Source: Actinokineospora auranticolor (GTDB lineage Bacteria > Actinomycetota > Actinomycetes > Mycobacteriales > Pseudonocardiaceae). From it: DNA of 64,000 bases. The stretch lies in NCBI RefSeq assembly GCF_002934265.1, contig NZ_PTIX01000001.1, forward strand, positions 558,001-622,000. The letters run 5' to 3'. The position numbers were made by a program, and so were the translations under genes. Below the pieces are notes generated by a model. It was not told the DNA's origin. It saw only the letters and a list, made by a program, of their open reading frames with translations, and searched no databases. Below, in pieces: positions 42,849 to 50,399 of this stretch (within the stretch, counting starts at the first letter, position 1; every line of letters starts with the position of its first letter).

Positions 42849-43820
42849 ATGGGCGACGCCCAGCGCATCCCGGTCAGGCAGCTCGGACCCGGCGGTCCGG
42901 ACGTGCCGCTGTTCGGCCTCGGCTCCTGGAACACCTGGGACCGGATGGAGTTCGACGACGCGGTCGCCCTGGCGCGCCGCGCGGCGGCCGCGGGTGCGAC
43001 GCTGTTCGACGTCGCGCACTACAACTTCGGCCCGCACGCCGAGCAGGCCCGCACCGACATCATCTTCGGCGAGGTCGTGCGCGCGGCGGGCATCGCCCGC
43101 GAGGACTACCACCTGTGCGGCAAGCTGTGGCTGTGGGAGTACCCCACGACCACCTTCGACTCGCAGATGACCACCTCGCTGGAGCGCATCGGCGTCGAGC
43201 GGGCCGACAGCGTCGTGGTCGGCGACTACATGTCGCCGCCGGACATCCCCGCGGTGGTCACCGACGTCAACGAGCAGATCGCCAAGGGGCGCTTCGCCGT
43301 CTGGGGCGTCAACAACTGGATCGCGTCCGACCTCGAGGCGGCGCTGGCCTTCGCCGACCGCGAGGGCCTGGTCGGCCCCACCTTCGCCCAGCTGAAGTAC
43401 AGCATCGCCCGGCGCACCATGGCCGAGGGCCCGTTCTACGCCCCGTACTTCGCCGACGGCCGCCTCGCGCTGCAGGCCTCCGACGTGTTCGAGGGCGGCA
43501 TCCTCGCGGGCCGCAAGTTCCCCGAGCGCAAGATCGGCGCCGACCCGGGCGGCATCCGCGACACCATCCGCGAGGCCGCCGACGCGGTCGCCGAGATCGC
43601 CGCCCGCTACGGCGCGACCGCGGCCCAGGTCGCCATCGCGTTCTGCCTGACCAACCCGGCGGTGGCCAACGTGCTCTTCGGCGTCAGCCGGATCGAGCAG
43701 CTGGAGGACAACCTCGGCGCGATCGAGCTGGCCGCCGAGCACGGCGCCGAGCTGCACGCCGCGCTGGACCCGCTGTGGTCGGACAAGGCGGTCAACGCCG
43801 ACGGTTCCTGGTCGCTGTAG
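42849..43820 (+). CDS. Aldo/keto reductase-like protein lacking the active-site His
   Basis: This 323-residue TIM-barrel protein of the aldo/keto reductase superfamily keeps D54 and Y58 (FDVAHYNFG) and the Lys in LCGKLWLWE. However, the segment that normally reads as a strand ending in the catalytic His (as in LxLHxPD) here is SVVVGDYMSPPD, with no His. The C-terminal part (AQVAIAFCLTNPAVANVLFGVSR) keeps the usual cofactor-site layout. It may be an isomerase- or lyase-like derivative, or reduce an unusual carbonyl. It has an AGGAGG site and follows the operator at 42800. Confidence 0.78.
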   Translation: MGDAQRIPVRQLGPGGPDVPLFGLGSWNTWDRMEFDDAVALARRAAAAGATLFDVAHYNFGPHAEQARTDIIFGEVVRAAGIAREDYHLCGKLWLWEYPTTTFDSQMTTSLERIGVERADSVVVGDYMSPPDIPAVVTDVNEQIAKGRFAVWGVNNWIASDLEAALAFADREGLVGPTFAQLKYSIARRTMAEGPFYAPYFADGRLALQASDVFEGGILAGRKFPERKIGADPGGIRDTIREAADAVAEIAARYGATAAQVAIAFCLTNPAVANVLFGVSRIEQLEDNLGAIELAAEHGAELHAALDPLWSDKAVNADGSWSL

Positions 43821-43992
43821 GTCGGTCGCCCCGGAGTCCCCGCCCGCCATGCCCCGACGGGCGGGGAAGCGGGCCCCCGCACGCAGGAGTCGGTGCGCGG
43901 TAGTCGGGTCTCCCGGGGCGCGCATACCGGCGGTGTCGCTTTCTCGAACGGTGTGCTGTGGTGGGGGTCGCCTCCTGGGAGGCGGAAACGAC

Positions 43993-44030
43993 AACGGGGG
44001 CGGTCCGGGAAATCCCGGACCGCCCCCGTT
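43993..44030. terminator. Bidirectional terminator
   Basis: A 17-bp perfect stem (43993-44009 with 44014-44030, loop AAAT), then TT, between the converging aldo-keto reductase-like and TetR genes. Confidence 0.85.
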
Positions 44031-44036
44031 TTCCGT

Positions 44037-44630
44037 TTACGGGCGCGCGATGCGCTCGAAGAAGGAGTCCAGGTGCTGGCGCTGCAACTTCCGCGTCGAG
44101 TACCGCGGCCCGACCAGGCTCATCACGTTCGAACCCGCGTTGATCAGCACGATCTCGTCCACCAACTGCTCGTCGGGCAGCTCGGTGCGGATATCGCCTT
44201 CCGCGCGGCCTTCGCGCAGGTAGCGGTGCAGCAGCGAACGCCACGACTTGAGGTGCGCCAGGTAGCGGTTGTGCAGCCGCTTGTTCGACAGCGACATCTC
44301 CCAGAACGCGAACAGGACCCGGCCCGCGGTGACCCGTTTGGCGTCCAGGGGCATCGTCGCCGTGCACATGATGCGCAGCGCGTCGAGCCCGGTGTGGTCG
44401 GCCACGACGGCCGTGATGTGCTCGTGCATCATCGCCAGCGCCCGCTCGAACGTCGCCTCGACCAGCACGTCCTTGCTCGGGAAGTACCTTTTCAGCGCCC
44501 CGTTGGCGAACCCGGCGGCCTCGGCGATCTCCCGCATCGTGGCGGCTTCCAGCCCACCTCGAACAATCAGCCCCCACGTCACCTCCACGATATGCGCCCG
44601 ACGCTCGTCGTGGTCGATGACCTTGGGCAT
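44037..44630 (-). CDS. TetR-family transcriptional regulator
   Basis: This 197-residue protein has a TetR DNA-binding domain (DERRAHIVEVTWGLIVRGGL, EAATMREIAEAAGFANGALK, RYFPSKDVLVEATF) and an all-helical ligand domain rich in Leu and Arg (WEMSLSNKRLHNRYLAHLKS). The proteins it most resembles respond to aromatic or fatty effectors, but none can be named. ATG 44630 is preceded by GAGGAGA; an in-frame ATG at 44642 is an alternative. It probably represses the amidohydrolase and aldo-keto reductase-like genes through 42800-42815. Confidence 0.88.
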   Translation of the reverse strand: MPKVIDHDERRAHIVEVTWGLIVRGGLEAATMREIAEAAGFANGALKRYFPSKDVLVEATFERALAMMHEHITAVVADHTGLDALRIMCTATMPLDAKRVTAGRVLFAFWEMSLSNKRLHNRYLAHLKSWRSLLHRYLREGRAEGDIRTELPDEQLVDEIVLINAGSNVMSLVGPRYSTRKLQRQHLDSFFERIARP

Positions 44631-45294
44631 CTTTCTCCTCAAGCACTGGTTAGAGCGTTACGACTACCGAGGAAGTGTAACGGAGCAACGCGCCTGTTCC
44701 ACCACCAATCCGCACCATTCTTTTGCACCACGGTTGCCGGGATCTGTACCATGGACGTGAGTGATGGTCATGATGGGCGCGTTGTGTGTCCCCACCTGGG
44801 AACCTGGGCCGTTCGGCCACTCGATGTGATCGTCGCGGTCACGCTGGGGACATGTGGTGTTCGGATCTTTCGCCGCTCAAGACACGGTTCTCCATACCCG
44901 GTGAACGATATTTCACCGATCACCGGCGATTGGGCGGACTCGCTTTGTGTGAATGCCGCGATCGGTTGCCGCGGTAGGTCACCCGGATAAATCGGGTCCG
45001 CCCAATCACGCGTCAGACCAGGGTGCGCCGGGTCCTTGGCGGGCACGGCTCGCGGGCGTGGGGGATTGCGGCCGGTGCGGTTTCTCGACGGCTCGGGGGA
45101 TTGTCGAGGGGCGCAAGCGGGCGAACTCGGTCGCGGGCTGCCCTCGGGTCAGCGCCGTGGTCGACCTTGTGGACGAACAGCGGAATCGGGATCCGCGGAC
45201 GCCGCGGGGGCTGGTGCGGGCGTGGGTCCGCGTCTGTTTCCCTCGACAGCGGAGACGGTCGTGAGCGCAGGGCGCGTGAGGTGCGCCTGGGTCG
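44631..45294. other. About 660-base region without a supported gene
   Basis: The part near 44640-44720 is relatively A/T-rich and must carry the TetR promoter. From 44750 to 45290 several frames of 60-100 codons exist on both strands, none with a ribosome site, coding-like composition or a recognisable family. I see no RNA-like stem beyond the terminator at its end. Confidence 0.4.
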
Positions 45295-45295
45295 G

Positions 45296-45328
45296 CCGCG
45301 GTGCCCCGGCAGCACCGGGGCACCGCGG
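45296..45328 (-). terminator. Terminator downstream of 45341 gene
   Basis: A 14-bp perfect stem CCGCGGTGCCCCGG / CCGGGGCACCGCGG with loop CAGCA, 13 bases past the stop of the minus-strand gene. Confidence 0.75.
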
Positions 45329-45340
45329 GCGGCATTCGGC

Positions 45341-45745
45341 CTAGCCCACCGGTCGGATGCCGATGACGACGCGTTCGCCGCCGGTGTCGGGGTCGGTGTG
45401 GACGTCGACGTGCACCCGGTCGGCGTAGACGGGGTGGGTGACCACGATGGCGCCGTCCGAGTCGGTGACGCGCAGTTCCCGGGTCGGGGTGTCGAGGGCG
45501 CCGGAATGCAGGTGCGCCAAACCCTTCAGGGTCGACGCGGATGGGGGTGCGCGGTACAGCTCGACCGTCGCCGGGCCGTCCGCCGCTCCTCGGACGCAGA
45601 TCCAGAGCGAGTCGTTGTCGGCGTGCACCCAGTCGGTGACCGGGTTCCAACCCGCGTGGCGGGCGGTGGTGGCGGTGTCGTCGACGAAGAGCAGTCCGCG
45701 GGTGAACGGCAGGGTGAAGGCGGCGATGAGGTCGTCGGTGTCCAC
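45341..45745 (-). CDS. Conserved hypothetical acidic protein
   Basis: This 134-residue soluble, acidic protein has the segments MDTDDLIAAFTLPFTRGLLF, HAGWNPVTDWVHADNDSLWI, ELYRAPPSA and RVHVDVHTDPDTGGERVVIG. I do not recognise it. The alternating strand-like pattern suggests a small beta-rich fold. It lies 33 bases downstream of the secreted cyclophilin gene in the same direction, so may be co-transcribed, although it has no signal peptide. I start at GTG 45745, which has AAAGGG upstream; GTG 45760 would add five residues. Confidence 0.55.
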   Translation of the reverse strand: MDTDDLIAAFTLPFTRGLLFVDDTATTARHAGWNPVTDWVHADNDSLWICVRGAADGPATVELYRAPPSASTLKGLAHLHSGALDTPTRELRVTDSDGAIVVTHPVYADRVHVDVHTDPDTGGERVVIGIRPVG

Positions 45746-45778
45746 ACTGCCCTTTCCCACGTCGTGGTCCGGTCGAGA

Positions 45779-46438
45779 CTAGTCGCAGACCCGGACGTCG
45801 AGGATCCGCACGGGCTTCTTCGGCGCGCCGTCGGTGGCGCCGTCCGGGGTGATCCCGGCGGCGACGATCCGGTCGAGGACGGTGAGGCCGCGCGTGACCC
45901 GGCCCAGGACGGTGTAGACGGGGCTGATCTTGGCGACCGAGTGCACGATGAACCACTCGCTGCCGTTGGTCCCCGGGCCCTGGTTGCCCATGGCGATGGT
46001 GCCGCGCGGGTAGGTCTCCTTGCCGGTGACCTCGTCGGGGAACCTGTAGCCGGGCCCGCCCTCCTCGGCACGGTAGATGTCGCCGCACTGCAGGACCCCG
46101 AGCCGTTCGCTGTTGGTCAGCCGCCAGCACTGGGACCGGTCGTAGAAGTCGGAGCGGGCCAGGTGCACCAGGTTGTGCACGGCGCACGGCGCGTTGTCGC
46201 GGTCCAACAGCAGTTCGATGGACCCGTAGTTGGTGCGGATCGTCACCTCGACCTCGCCGTGCGCCTTGGCCTTCGAGCCGGGGACGCGCACGGGCCGGGC
46301 CGCCGGGTTCTCCGGCGTCGGGGTGAACTGGCAGCGGACGGTTTTGTGCCGCGCGGTGGTGGGTTCGGCGCTCGCGGGGCTGGTGAGCAGCAGGGACGCG
46401 CCAAGCGACAGGGCGAGGGTGACCAGTGTTCGCTTCAT
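45779..46438 (-). CDS. Secreted cyclophilin-type peptidyl-prolyl isomerase
   Basis: This 219-residue precursor has a signal peptide MKRTLVTLALSLGASLLLTS (cleavage after ASA, about residue 24) followed by a compact cyclophilin domain: VTIRTNYGSIELLLD, APCAVHNLVHLARSDFYDR, GGPGYRFPDEV, TIAMGNQGPGTNGSEWFIVH, YTVLGRVTRGLTVLDRI. Four cysteines, in RCQF, APCAV, SQCWR and LQCGD, could form disulfides. The usual FHR motif of active cyclophilins is CWRLT-like here, with the catalytic Arg kept. It probably assists folding of exported proteins. Confidence 0.87.
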   Translation of the reverse strand: MKRTLVTLALSLGASLLLTSPASAEPTTARHKTVRCQFTPTPENPAARPVRVPGSKAKAHGEVEVTIRTNYGSIELLLDRDNAPCAVHNLVHLARSDFYDRSQCWRLTNSERLGVLQCGDIYRAEEGGPGYRFPDEVTGKETYPRGTIAMGNQGPGTNGSEWFIVHSVAKISPVYTVLGRVTRGLTVLDRIVAAGITPDGATDGAPKKPVRILDVRVCD

Positions 46439-46496
46439 CCACCGGACGCTAGTGGCTGCGGCGTACCCGGTCGATCCCCCGTTCTCCGGTAGTCGG

Positions 46497-46526
46497 TTGC
46501 CGCTGCCGCGCCCGGCCCGCTAGAGT
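46497..46526 (+). promoter_or_regulatory. Probable promoter of the Ddn-hemerythrin leader transcript
   Basis: TTGCCG (46497-46502) and TAGAGT (46521-46526) are 18 bases apart; 7 bases after the -10 box is a GTG (46534), placing the start codon of the leader peptide at the predicted transcript start. Confidence 0.45.
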
Positions 46527-46533
46527 CGGCGAC

Positions 46534-46590
46534 GTGACTGCCGGGTCTGCCGTGAGGCAAGAGCGAGTGGGGTCCCCGGCCGGGGCGTGA
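46534..46590 (+). CDS. Putative 18-residue leaderless leader peptide
   Basis: The frame MTAGSAVRQERVGSPAGA starts at the predicted transcription start and stops 78 bases before the Ddn-hemerythrin gene. Its composition shows no single repeated regulatory codon. Its reality depends on the promoter call; short frames arise by chance, but position and promoter spacing agree. Confidence 0.35.
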   Translation: MTAGSAVRQERVGSPAGA

Positions 46591-46622
46591 CCGGCGTTCG
46601 GGCCGCCCGAGGGCCGCCCGTC

Positions 46623-46667
46623 GACTTTCCTTCCTCAGCCAACCATCCCGCTGACCCGAGGAAAGTC
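46623..46667 (+). promoter_or_regulatory. Hairpin sequestering the ribosome site of the Ddn-hemerythrin gene
   Basis: GACTTTCCT (46623-46631) is the exact complement of AGGAAAGTC (46659-46667), which includes the GAGGAAAG ribosome site of the TTG start at 46669. The 27-base loop is free of strong structure. This is the layout of a translational on/off switch. Confidence 0.5.
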
Positions 46668-46668
46668 C

Positions 46669-47484
46669 TTGCCCAACGATTTCAACGACGCCGTCATCGC
46701 CGAGTTCCGCGCGAACTCCGGCCAGGTGGGCGGTTTCTTCGAAGGTGCCCGTCTACTGCTGTTGACCACCACCGGTGCCCGCACCGGCAACCCGCACACC
46801 ACCCCGCTCGGCTACCTGCCCGACGGCGACGGCCGGGTCCTGGTGATCGGCAGCGCGGGCGGCTCGCCCCGGCATCCCCAGTGGTACCGCAACATCCAGG
46901 CCAACCCCCTGGCCACCGTAGAGGACGGCGTGTTCACCTACGAGGCCAAAGCGACCATTGTGGACGGTCCAACCCGAGACGCCGCCTTCGCCCGAGCCGT
47001 GGAAGCCGACCCCGGCTGGGCCGACTACCAGGAGAAGGCGGCGGGCCGCGTGATCCCGGTCGTCGCCCTGGAACCGGCGGTGGCGGGACCACCCCCGTTC
47101 CGCTCGCTGGCCGATGCCCTCCTCCAGGTGCACGGCGCCTTCCGCCGCGAACTGCGCCTGATCCGCGCGGAGATCGCGCGGTCGGGGTCGGGGATCGGGG
47201 CGCAGTTGCGGATCACGTGCCTGTCGCTGTGCGCGGGCCTGCGCAACCACCACGTGGGGGAGGACACGATGGTGTTTCCCATGCTGGCCAAGCGGTACCC
47301 GGAACTCGCGGACGTGCTGGACCGGCTGGGCCGGGAGCACGAGCAGGTGGCGGCCTCGGTCGAGCGGCTGAAGGCGCTGCTCGAGGGGAACGGCGAGACC
47401 CTGCTCCCCGAGTTCGACCGCATCGCGGCGGAGCTGGAGGCACATCTGTCCTATGAGGAGGAACAGCTGCTGCCGCTGCTCTAG
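46669..47484 (+). CDS. Ddn-type deazaflavin oxidoreductase fused to hemerythrin-like domain
   Basis: In this 271-residue protein, residues 1-135 match the F420-dependent Ddn/nitroreductase family (GARLLLLTTTGARTGNPHTT, PLGYLPDGDGRVLVIGSAGG, HPQWYRNIQANP). Residues 145-271 form a hemerythrin-like four-helix bundle with metal-type ligands LQVHGAFRRE, GLRNHHVGEDTMVFP, GREHEQV and EAHLSYEEEQLLPLL, so a di-iron site is expected. The fusion joins a quinone or F420 redox module to an oxygen/nitric-oxide- or redox-sensing domain. TTG is the start; GAGGAAAG precedes it, within the leader hairpin. Confidence 0.83.
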   Translation: MPNDFNDAVIAEFRANSGQVGGFFEGARLLLLTTTGARTGNPHTTPLGYLPDGDGRVLVIGSAGGSPRHPQWYRNIQANPLATVEDGVFTYEAKATIVDGPTRDAAFARAVEADPGWADYQEKAAGRVIPVVALEPAVAGPPPFRSLADALLQVHGAFRRELRLIRAEIARSGSGIGAQLRITCLSLCAGLRNHHVGEDTMVFPMLAKRYPELADVLDRLGREHEQVAASVERLKALLEGNGETLLPEFDRIAAELEAHLSYEEEQLLPLL

Positions 47485-47567
47485 CCGGAGCCCCGGTCGC
47501 GGACGCCTGCCGGGTGGCGCGCTAGCGGAACAATCCATTCGACGCCAGGGCCACCGGCCGGACGGCT

Positions 47568-48044
47568 ATGGCTGGCGCATTACCAGGGTGTGTCGCAGCG
47601 ACCATTTGGGTCTTGGCTGTCACAGTGGAATTTCGCGGCGTAGCCCTGAATGGGCTAAACATCCCGGTTTTGCGACTGGAATCCTGCCGCCGCTCGAACG
47701 CCGAGGCCGACGCGGCGCTCGGGTTCAAGGCGCCCGCAAACGCCTTCGGCACCAACGGGATCCTCGTCTGCTCGGATGGCCTGCTGTGCCTCTTCGAGCA
47801 CGTCAACGGCGGCGGCAGGCGGCTGCTGTTCAGCGACGAGTACTGGCACAACCTCTCCACCTGGACCTTCGACGAGCAGACTTCGTCGTGGTTCACCATG
47901 CAGGACGGTCCGCCGCTGTGCACCTCCGCCGCGGACCCCGGTGATCTGCAGGACTGGCAGTACTACAGCATCACCCTGAGCGCGTGCAGCGGTCAGAACT
48001 CCATGGGCGCGTGGAACGATCGCGCCACCAAGGTGCACGGCTGA
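47568..48044 (+). CDS. I36-type peptidase inhibitor/beta-gamma-crystallin-like protein
   Basis: This 158-residue frame is followed by a very strong terminator. From about residue 60 it has the I36-like pattern CSDGLLCLFEHVNGGGRRLLF, SDEYWHNLSTWTFDEQTSSW and the end GAWNDRATKVHG, with paired cysteines. Such proteins are usually secreted inhibitors of metallopeptidases. The N-terminus (MAGALPGCVAATIWVLAVTV, then EFRG) is only weakly signal-like, so either the start is misplaced or the signal has decayed. No convincing ribosome site is seen. Confidence 0.6.
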   Translation: MAGALPGCVAATIWVLAVTVEFRGVALNGLNIPVLRLESCRRSNAEADAALGFKAPANAFGTNGILVCSDGLLCLFEHVNGGGRRLLFSDEYWHNLSTWTFDEQTSSWFTMQDGPPLCTSAADPGDLQDWQYYSITLSACSGQNSMGAWNDRATKVHG

Positions 48045-48045
48045 T

Positions 48046-48094
48046 GATGACCGGTTGGTGGCGCCGCGGACCGCGGCGCCACCAACCGGTCATC
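48046..48094. terminator. 49-bp near-perfect palindrome, bidirectional terminator
   Basis: Bases 48046-48069 are fully complementary to 48071-48094, with a single central base (48070). It starts two bases after the stop at 48044 and overlaps the stop codon of the converging gene. Confidence 0.75.
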
Positions 48095-49020
48095 GGAAAT
48101 CGGCGTGGACGTAGGTCTCGTATTCGATCACCGCGGGAACCGTCACGTTGAGCGAGCCCGCCGACGTGGTCAACAGCTGCTCGTTCCCGAGGAACTCGCC
48201 CGAATCCGGGGACACCAGAAGGGTGTACCGAGTCGGTAGTCCGGCACAGGCGGAGTCCATCGAGAAAGCCTCGGCGGCCCGGCCGATCCGGTCCGTTGTC
48301 GCGCCCTGGTAGCGGACGTCGGGTAGCCGCCCCAACAACTCCAGGGTGGCTGCCCGTTCGGGTGGGGTGAGGACGCGTTCGCGGAGGAGGTCGGTGACGG
48401 CGACGAGGGTTTTGATCGGGCCGATGTCGTCCGGGGGGTTCGGCCTGCGCGGGTACCGGTCCAGTTCCGCGACCGTCGACGGTGGCCTGCGGTCGCCGAA
48501 CGACGTGGCTCGGCCGCCCGGCTGCCAGTTCTCGGAGCCGGTGCCCGCCCGGGGCGACGCCCAACCGCCGGGGTCCGTCCCGTTCTCGAACTCCGGTTCG
48601 GCCCACTCCACCTCCGTGCGACCGGAGCCGTCCGCCTCCCGCCAGGTGCGGTGGACCCGCGGCACCACGGCCGACAGCGTGAACCCGCCGGACACCTGGC
48701 TGTTCAGGTACCAGGCCCGCGTCTCCAGGTACTCGGTGCGCCCGCTCGTCGCGGGGGTGCCAGTTCGGTGCTGTGGGCGCGCTGACCACAAGCGGCGGGG
48801 GAGTCGCCCGCGAGCCCAGGGCGCGGTCGGGCTCGCGGCCTGCCCACAGCAGCAGACCGGTGGCGGCGACGATCACCGTGGCGCCCGCCAGGGACCAGCG
48901 TCCCGCCACCGGTGGCCGCGTGGGCTCGAAGACGAGGTGCGGCGGGTGCGGGCGGGCGCACCGCGGGCTCGTCGCGCATCGGGTCCAGGGGCTCAGCAGC
49001 TCGCGGATCAGGGTTCGCAT
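48090..49020 (-). pseudogene. Frameshifted CU044_5270-family membrane-anchored protein
   Basis: Two overlapping minus-strand frames together make one protein. The upstream frame (ATG 49020) gives MRTLIRELLSP, then later a membrane helix ATVIVAATGLLLWAGREPD and SAPTAPNWHP. The downstream frame (to 48090) gives TSGRTEYLETRAWYLNSQVS, LPTRYTLLVSPDSGEFLGNE and VPAVIEYETYV, as in the CU044_5270 family often encoded beside ECF sigma factors. They join if one G of the GGGGG run at 48753-48757 is dropped. A second frame break near 48995, LDPMRDEPAVRPPAPAA in another frame, suggests a further lesion. It could be a sequencing error or true decay. No sigma factor gene is adjacent. Confidence 0.6.
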
Positions 49021-49290
49021 CAGTGCACTTCCGGCGCGAACGACCCGTGATCGTTGATACCGACGTGTTCCAGCGCTCCGCACGGCCGCTGTCGTCCGCG
49101 CGTCGCAGAGGCGCACGGCGTAGGTCGGCTGCTCCTACGCGACCAGCCGAAGGACCTCTTGGTCGTGTTCGGCCGAGGACCAACCGGTCAACCGCCGTCT
49201 GCCTGGCCGCGAAACTGCCCATCCCCAGCACGAGCAGGCGGTGTCCGCTGCTCCAGCTGATTCGCGGTATCCGCTTGGCGGCGGGACATG
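49021..49290. other. Gene-free segment left of the IS
   Basis: Together with the repeat and flank up to 49442, this 420-base stretch holds no frame with recognisable similarity. It may contain the degraded upstream partner of the frameshifted gene, but I cannot identify a remnant. Confidence 0.35.
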
Positions 49291-49358
49291 CCTCCGCCCC
49301 CGGTATCCATTCCACCGAGGAGCACCGTCGCTTCCCGGCGAAGATGATCAAGCCTGTG
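49291..49358 (+). repeat. Left copy of a 68-bp inverted dispersed repeat
   Basis: This sequence, beginning CCTCCGCCCCCGGTATCCAT and containing GAGCACCG and GAAGATGATCAAGCCTGTGG, reappears reverse-complemented at 50304-50372, with roughly 80% identity by eye. The copies lie outside the IS ends and are not its terminal repeats. Confidence 0.65.
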
Positions 49359-49442
49359 GACTACCTCGCCGTGTGTCGTTCGTTCGGGTGACCGTTTCGC
49401 CGAGAGCGGAGAAGGTGGGGCTCTCCGGGCGCGTTGTCCACA

Positions 49443-50304
49443 GAGGCTTATTCACAACCCCGGGGTGAGTACCCGAAAGTAAGAGGTGGCGGCCCGTTTG
49501 AGAGAATTCAGTTACCACACCTGGTTCTCGAAAACGGACCGCCTCCATGTATCACACCACCGGCCTCGTGTGAGACCGTGCCGAAGAATTATGTGCTCTG
49601 ATCCGCGAAGCCACCAGCGAATCGATTCGCCGGTGGCCGCCGGTTCTGGGTTTATACCGCTCCGTGGTGGTCACGTTGGCGTACTTGCGGCGGAATCGGG
49701 TTCAAGCGGAGTCGGCGGAAGCGTTCGAGGTGTCGCAGTCGACGATCGGTCGGGCGATCGCGGCGGTGACACCATTGTTGGCCGGCGTGCTCGAACAGTG
49801 CGTTCCCGCGGCTGACGATCTCGACGACCGCAACTCCCCCATAGTGGACGGGACACTGCTGCCGTGCTGGTCCTGGGCGTCCCGCCCCGAGTTGTTCTCC
49901 GGGACACACCGCACGACCGGGCTCACCGTCCAGGTCGCGTACACGCCGGACGGACGTCCGAGATGGGTGCTGGATCCTAGGCCGGGATCCCGTAACGACA
50001 TCGTCGGCCTGAACGCCTCGCGGGTTCTCGACGGACGAGAGCCCAGCACCTGGCTCGGCGACAAGGGCTACATCGGCAGCGGCATCCTGACCCCGATCAG
50101 AAAACCCAGAAACCGCGAACAACCCGACTGGGAAGTAGAGTTCAACCGACACCACAACTCCATCCGTGTCGTGGTCGAACGCGCCATCGCCCAACTCAAA
50201 ACATGGCGTGTTCTCCACACCGACTACCGGCGTCCCATCGACACTTTCACCGACACCATATCGGCCGTTATCGCCCTCTACTTCTACTCCGCTGAATAAG
50301 CCTC
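49443..50304 (+). mobile_element. IS5-family insertion sequence, 862 bp
   Basis: Perfect 12-bp terminal inverted repeats GAGGCTTATTCA (49443-49454) and TGAATAAGCCTC (50293-50304) bound the element, and the 3-bp flank ACA (49440-49442, 50305-50307) fits a target duplication. Size and transposase fit the small IS5-family groups common in actinomycetes. Confidence 0.8.
49547..50299 (+). pseudogene. DDE transposase with in-frame stop at codon 9
   Basis: A 250-codon frame starts MYHTTGLV, then TGA (49571-49573), then DRAEELCALIREATSESIRR, WPPVLGLYRSVVVTLAYLRR and on to the end. DDE residues are visible in IVDGTLLPCW, LGDKGYIGSG and VVVERAIAQLK. The helix-turn-helix AESAEAFEVSQSTIGRAIAA is intact. 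The stop early in the frame probably silences the gene, unless translation restarts, for example at GTG 49664. Read-through or a frameshift mechanism is possible but unsupported. Confidence 0.75.
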
Positions 50305-50372
50305 ACAGGGTTGATCATCTTCAGCCGGAACTGTCGGTGCTCGCCACTAGAATGGATACCGGGGGCCGGAGG
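50304..50372 (-). repeat. Right copy of the 68-bp inverted repeat
   Basis: This is the reverse complement of the left copy at 49291, with GATCATCTTC, CGGTGCTC and GGATACCGGGGG in the same order. It abuts the right end of the IS. Confidence 0.65.
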
Positions 50373-50399
50373 CGCGCGCCAGGGTCAGCTCGGCCAAGG

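Noticed and set aside
44768-45344. Several 90-100 codon frames on both strands
   Set aside because: No ribosome sites, no recognisable family, and unlikely composition.
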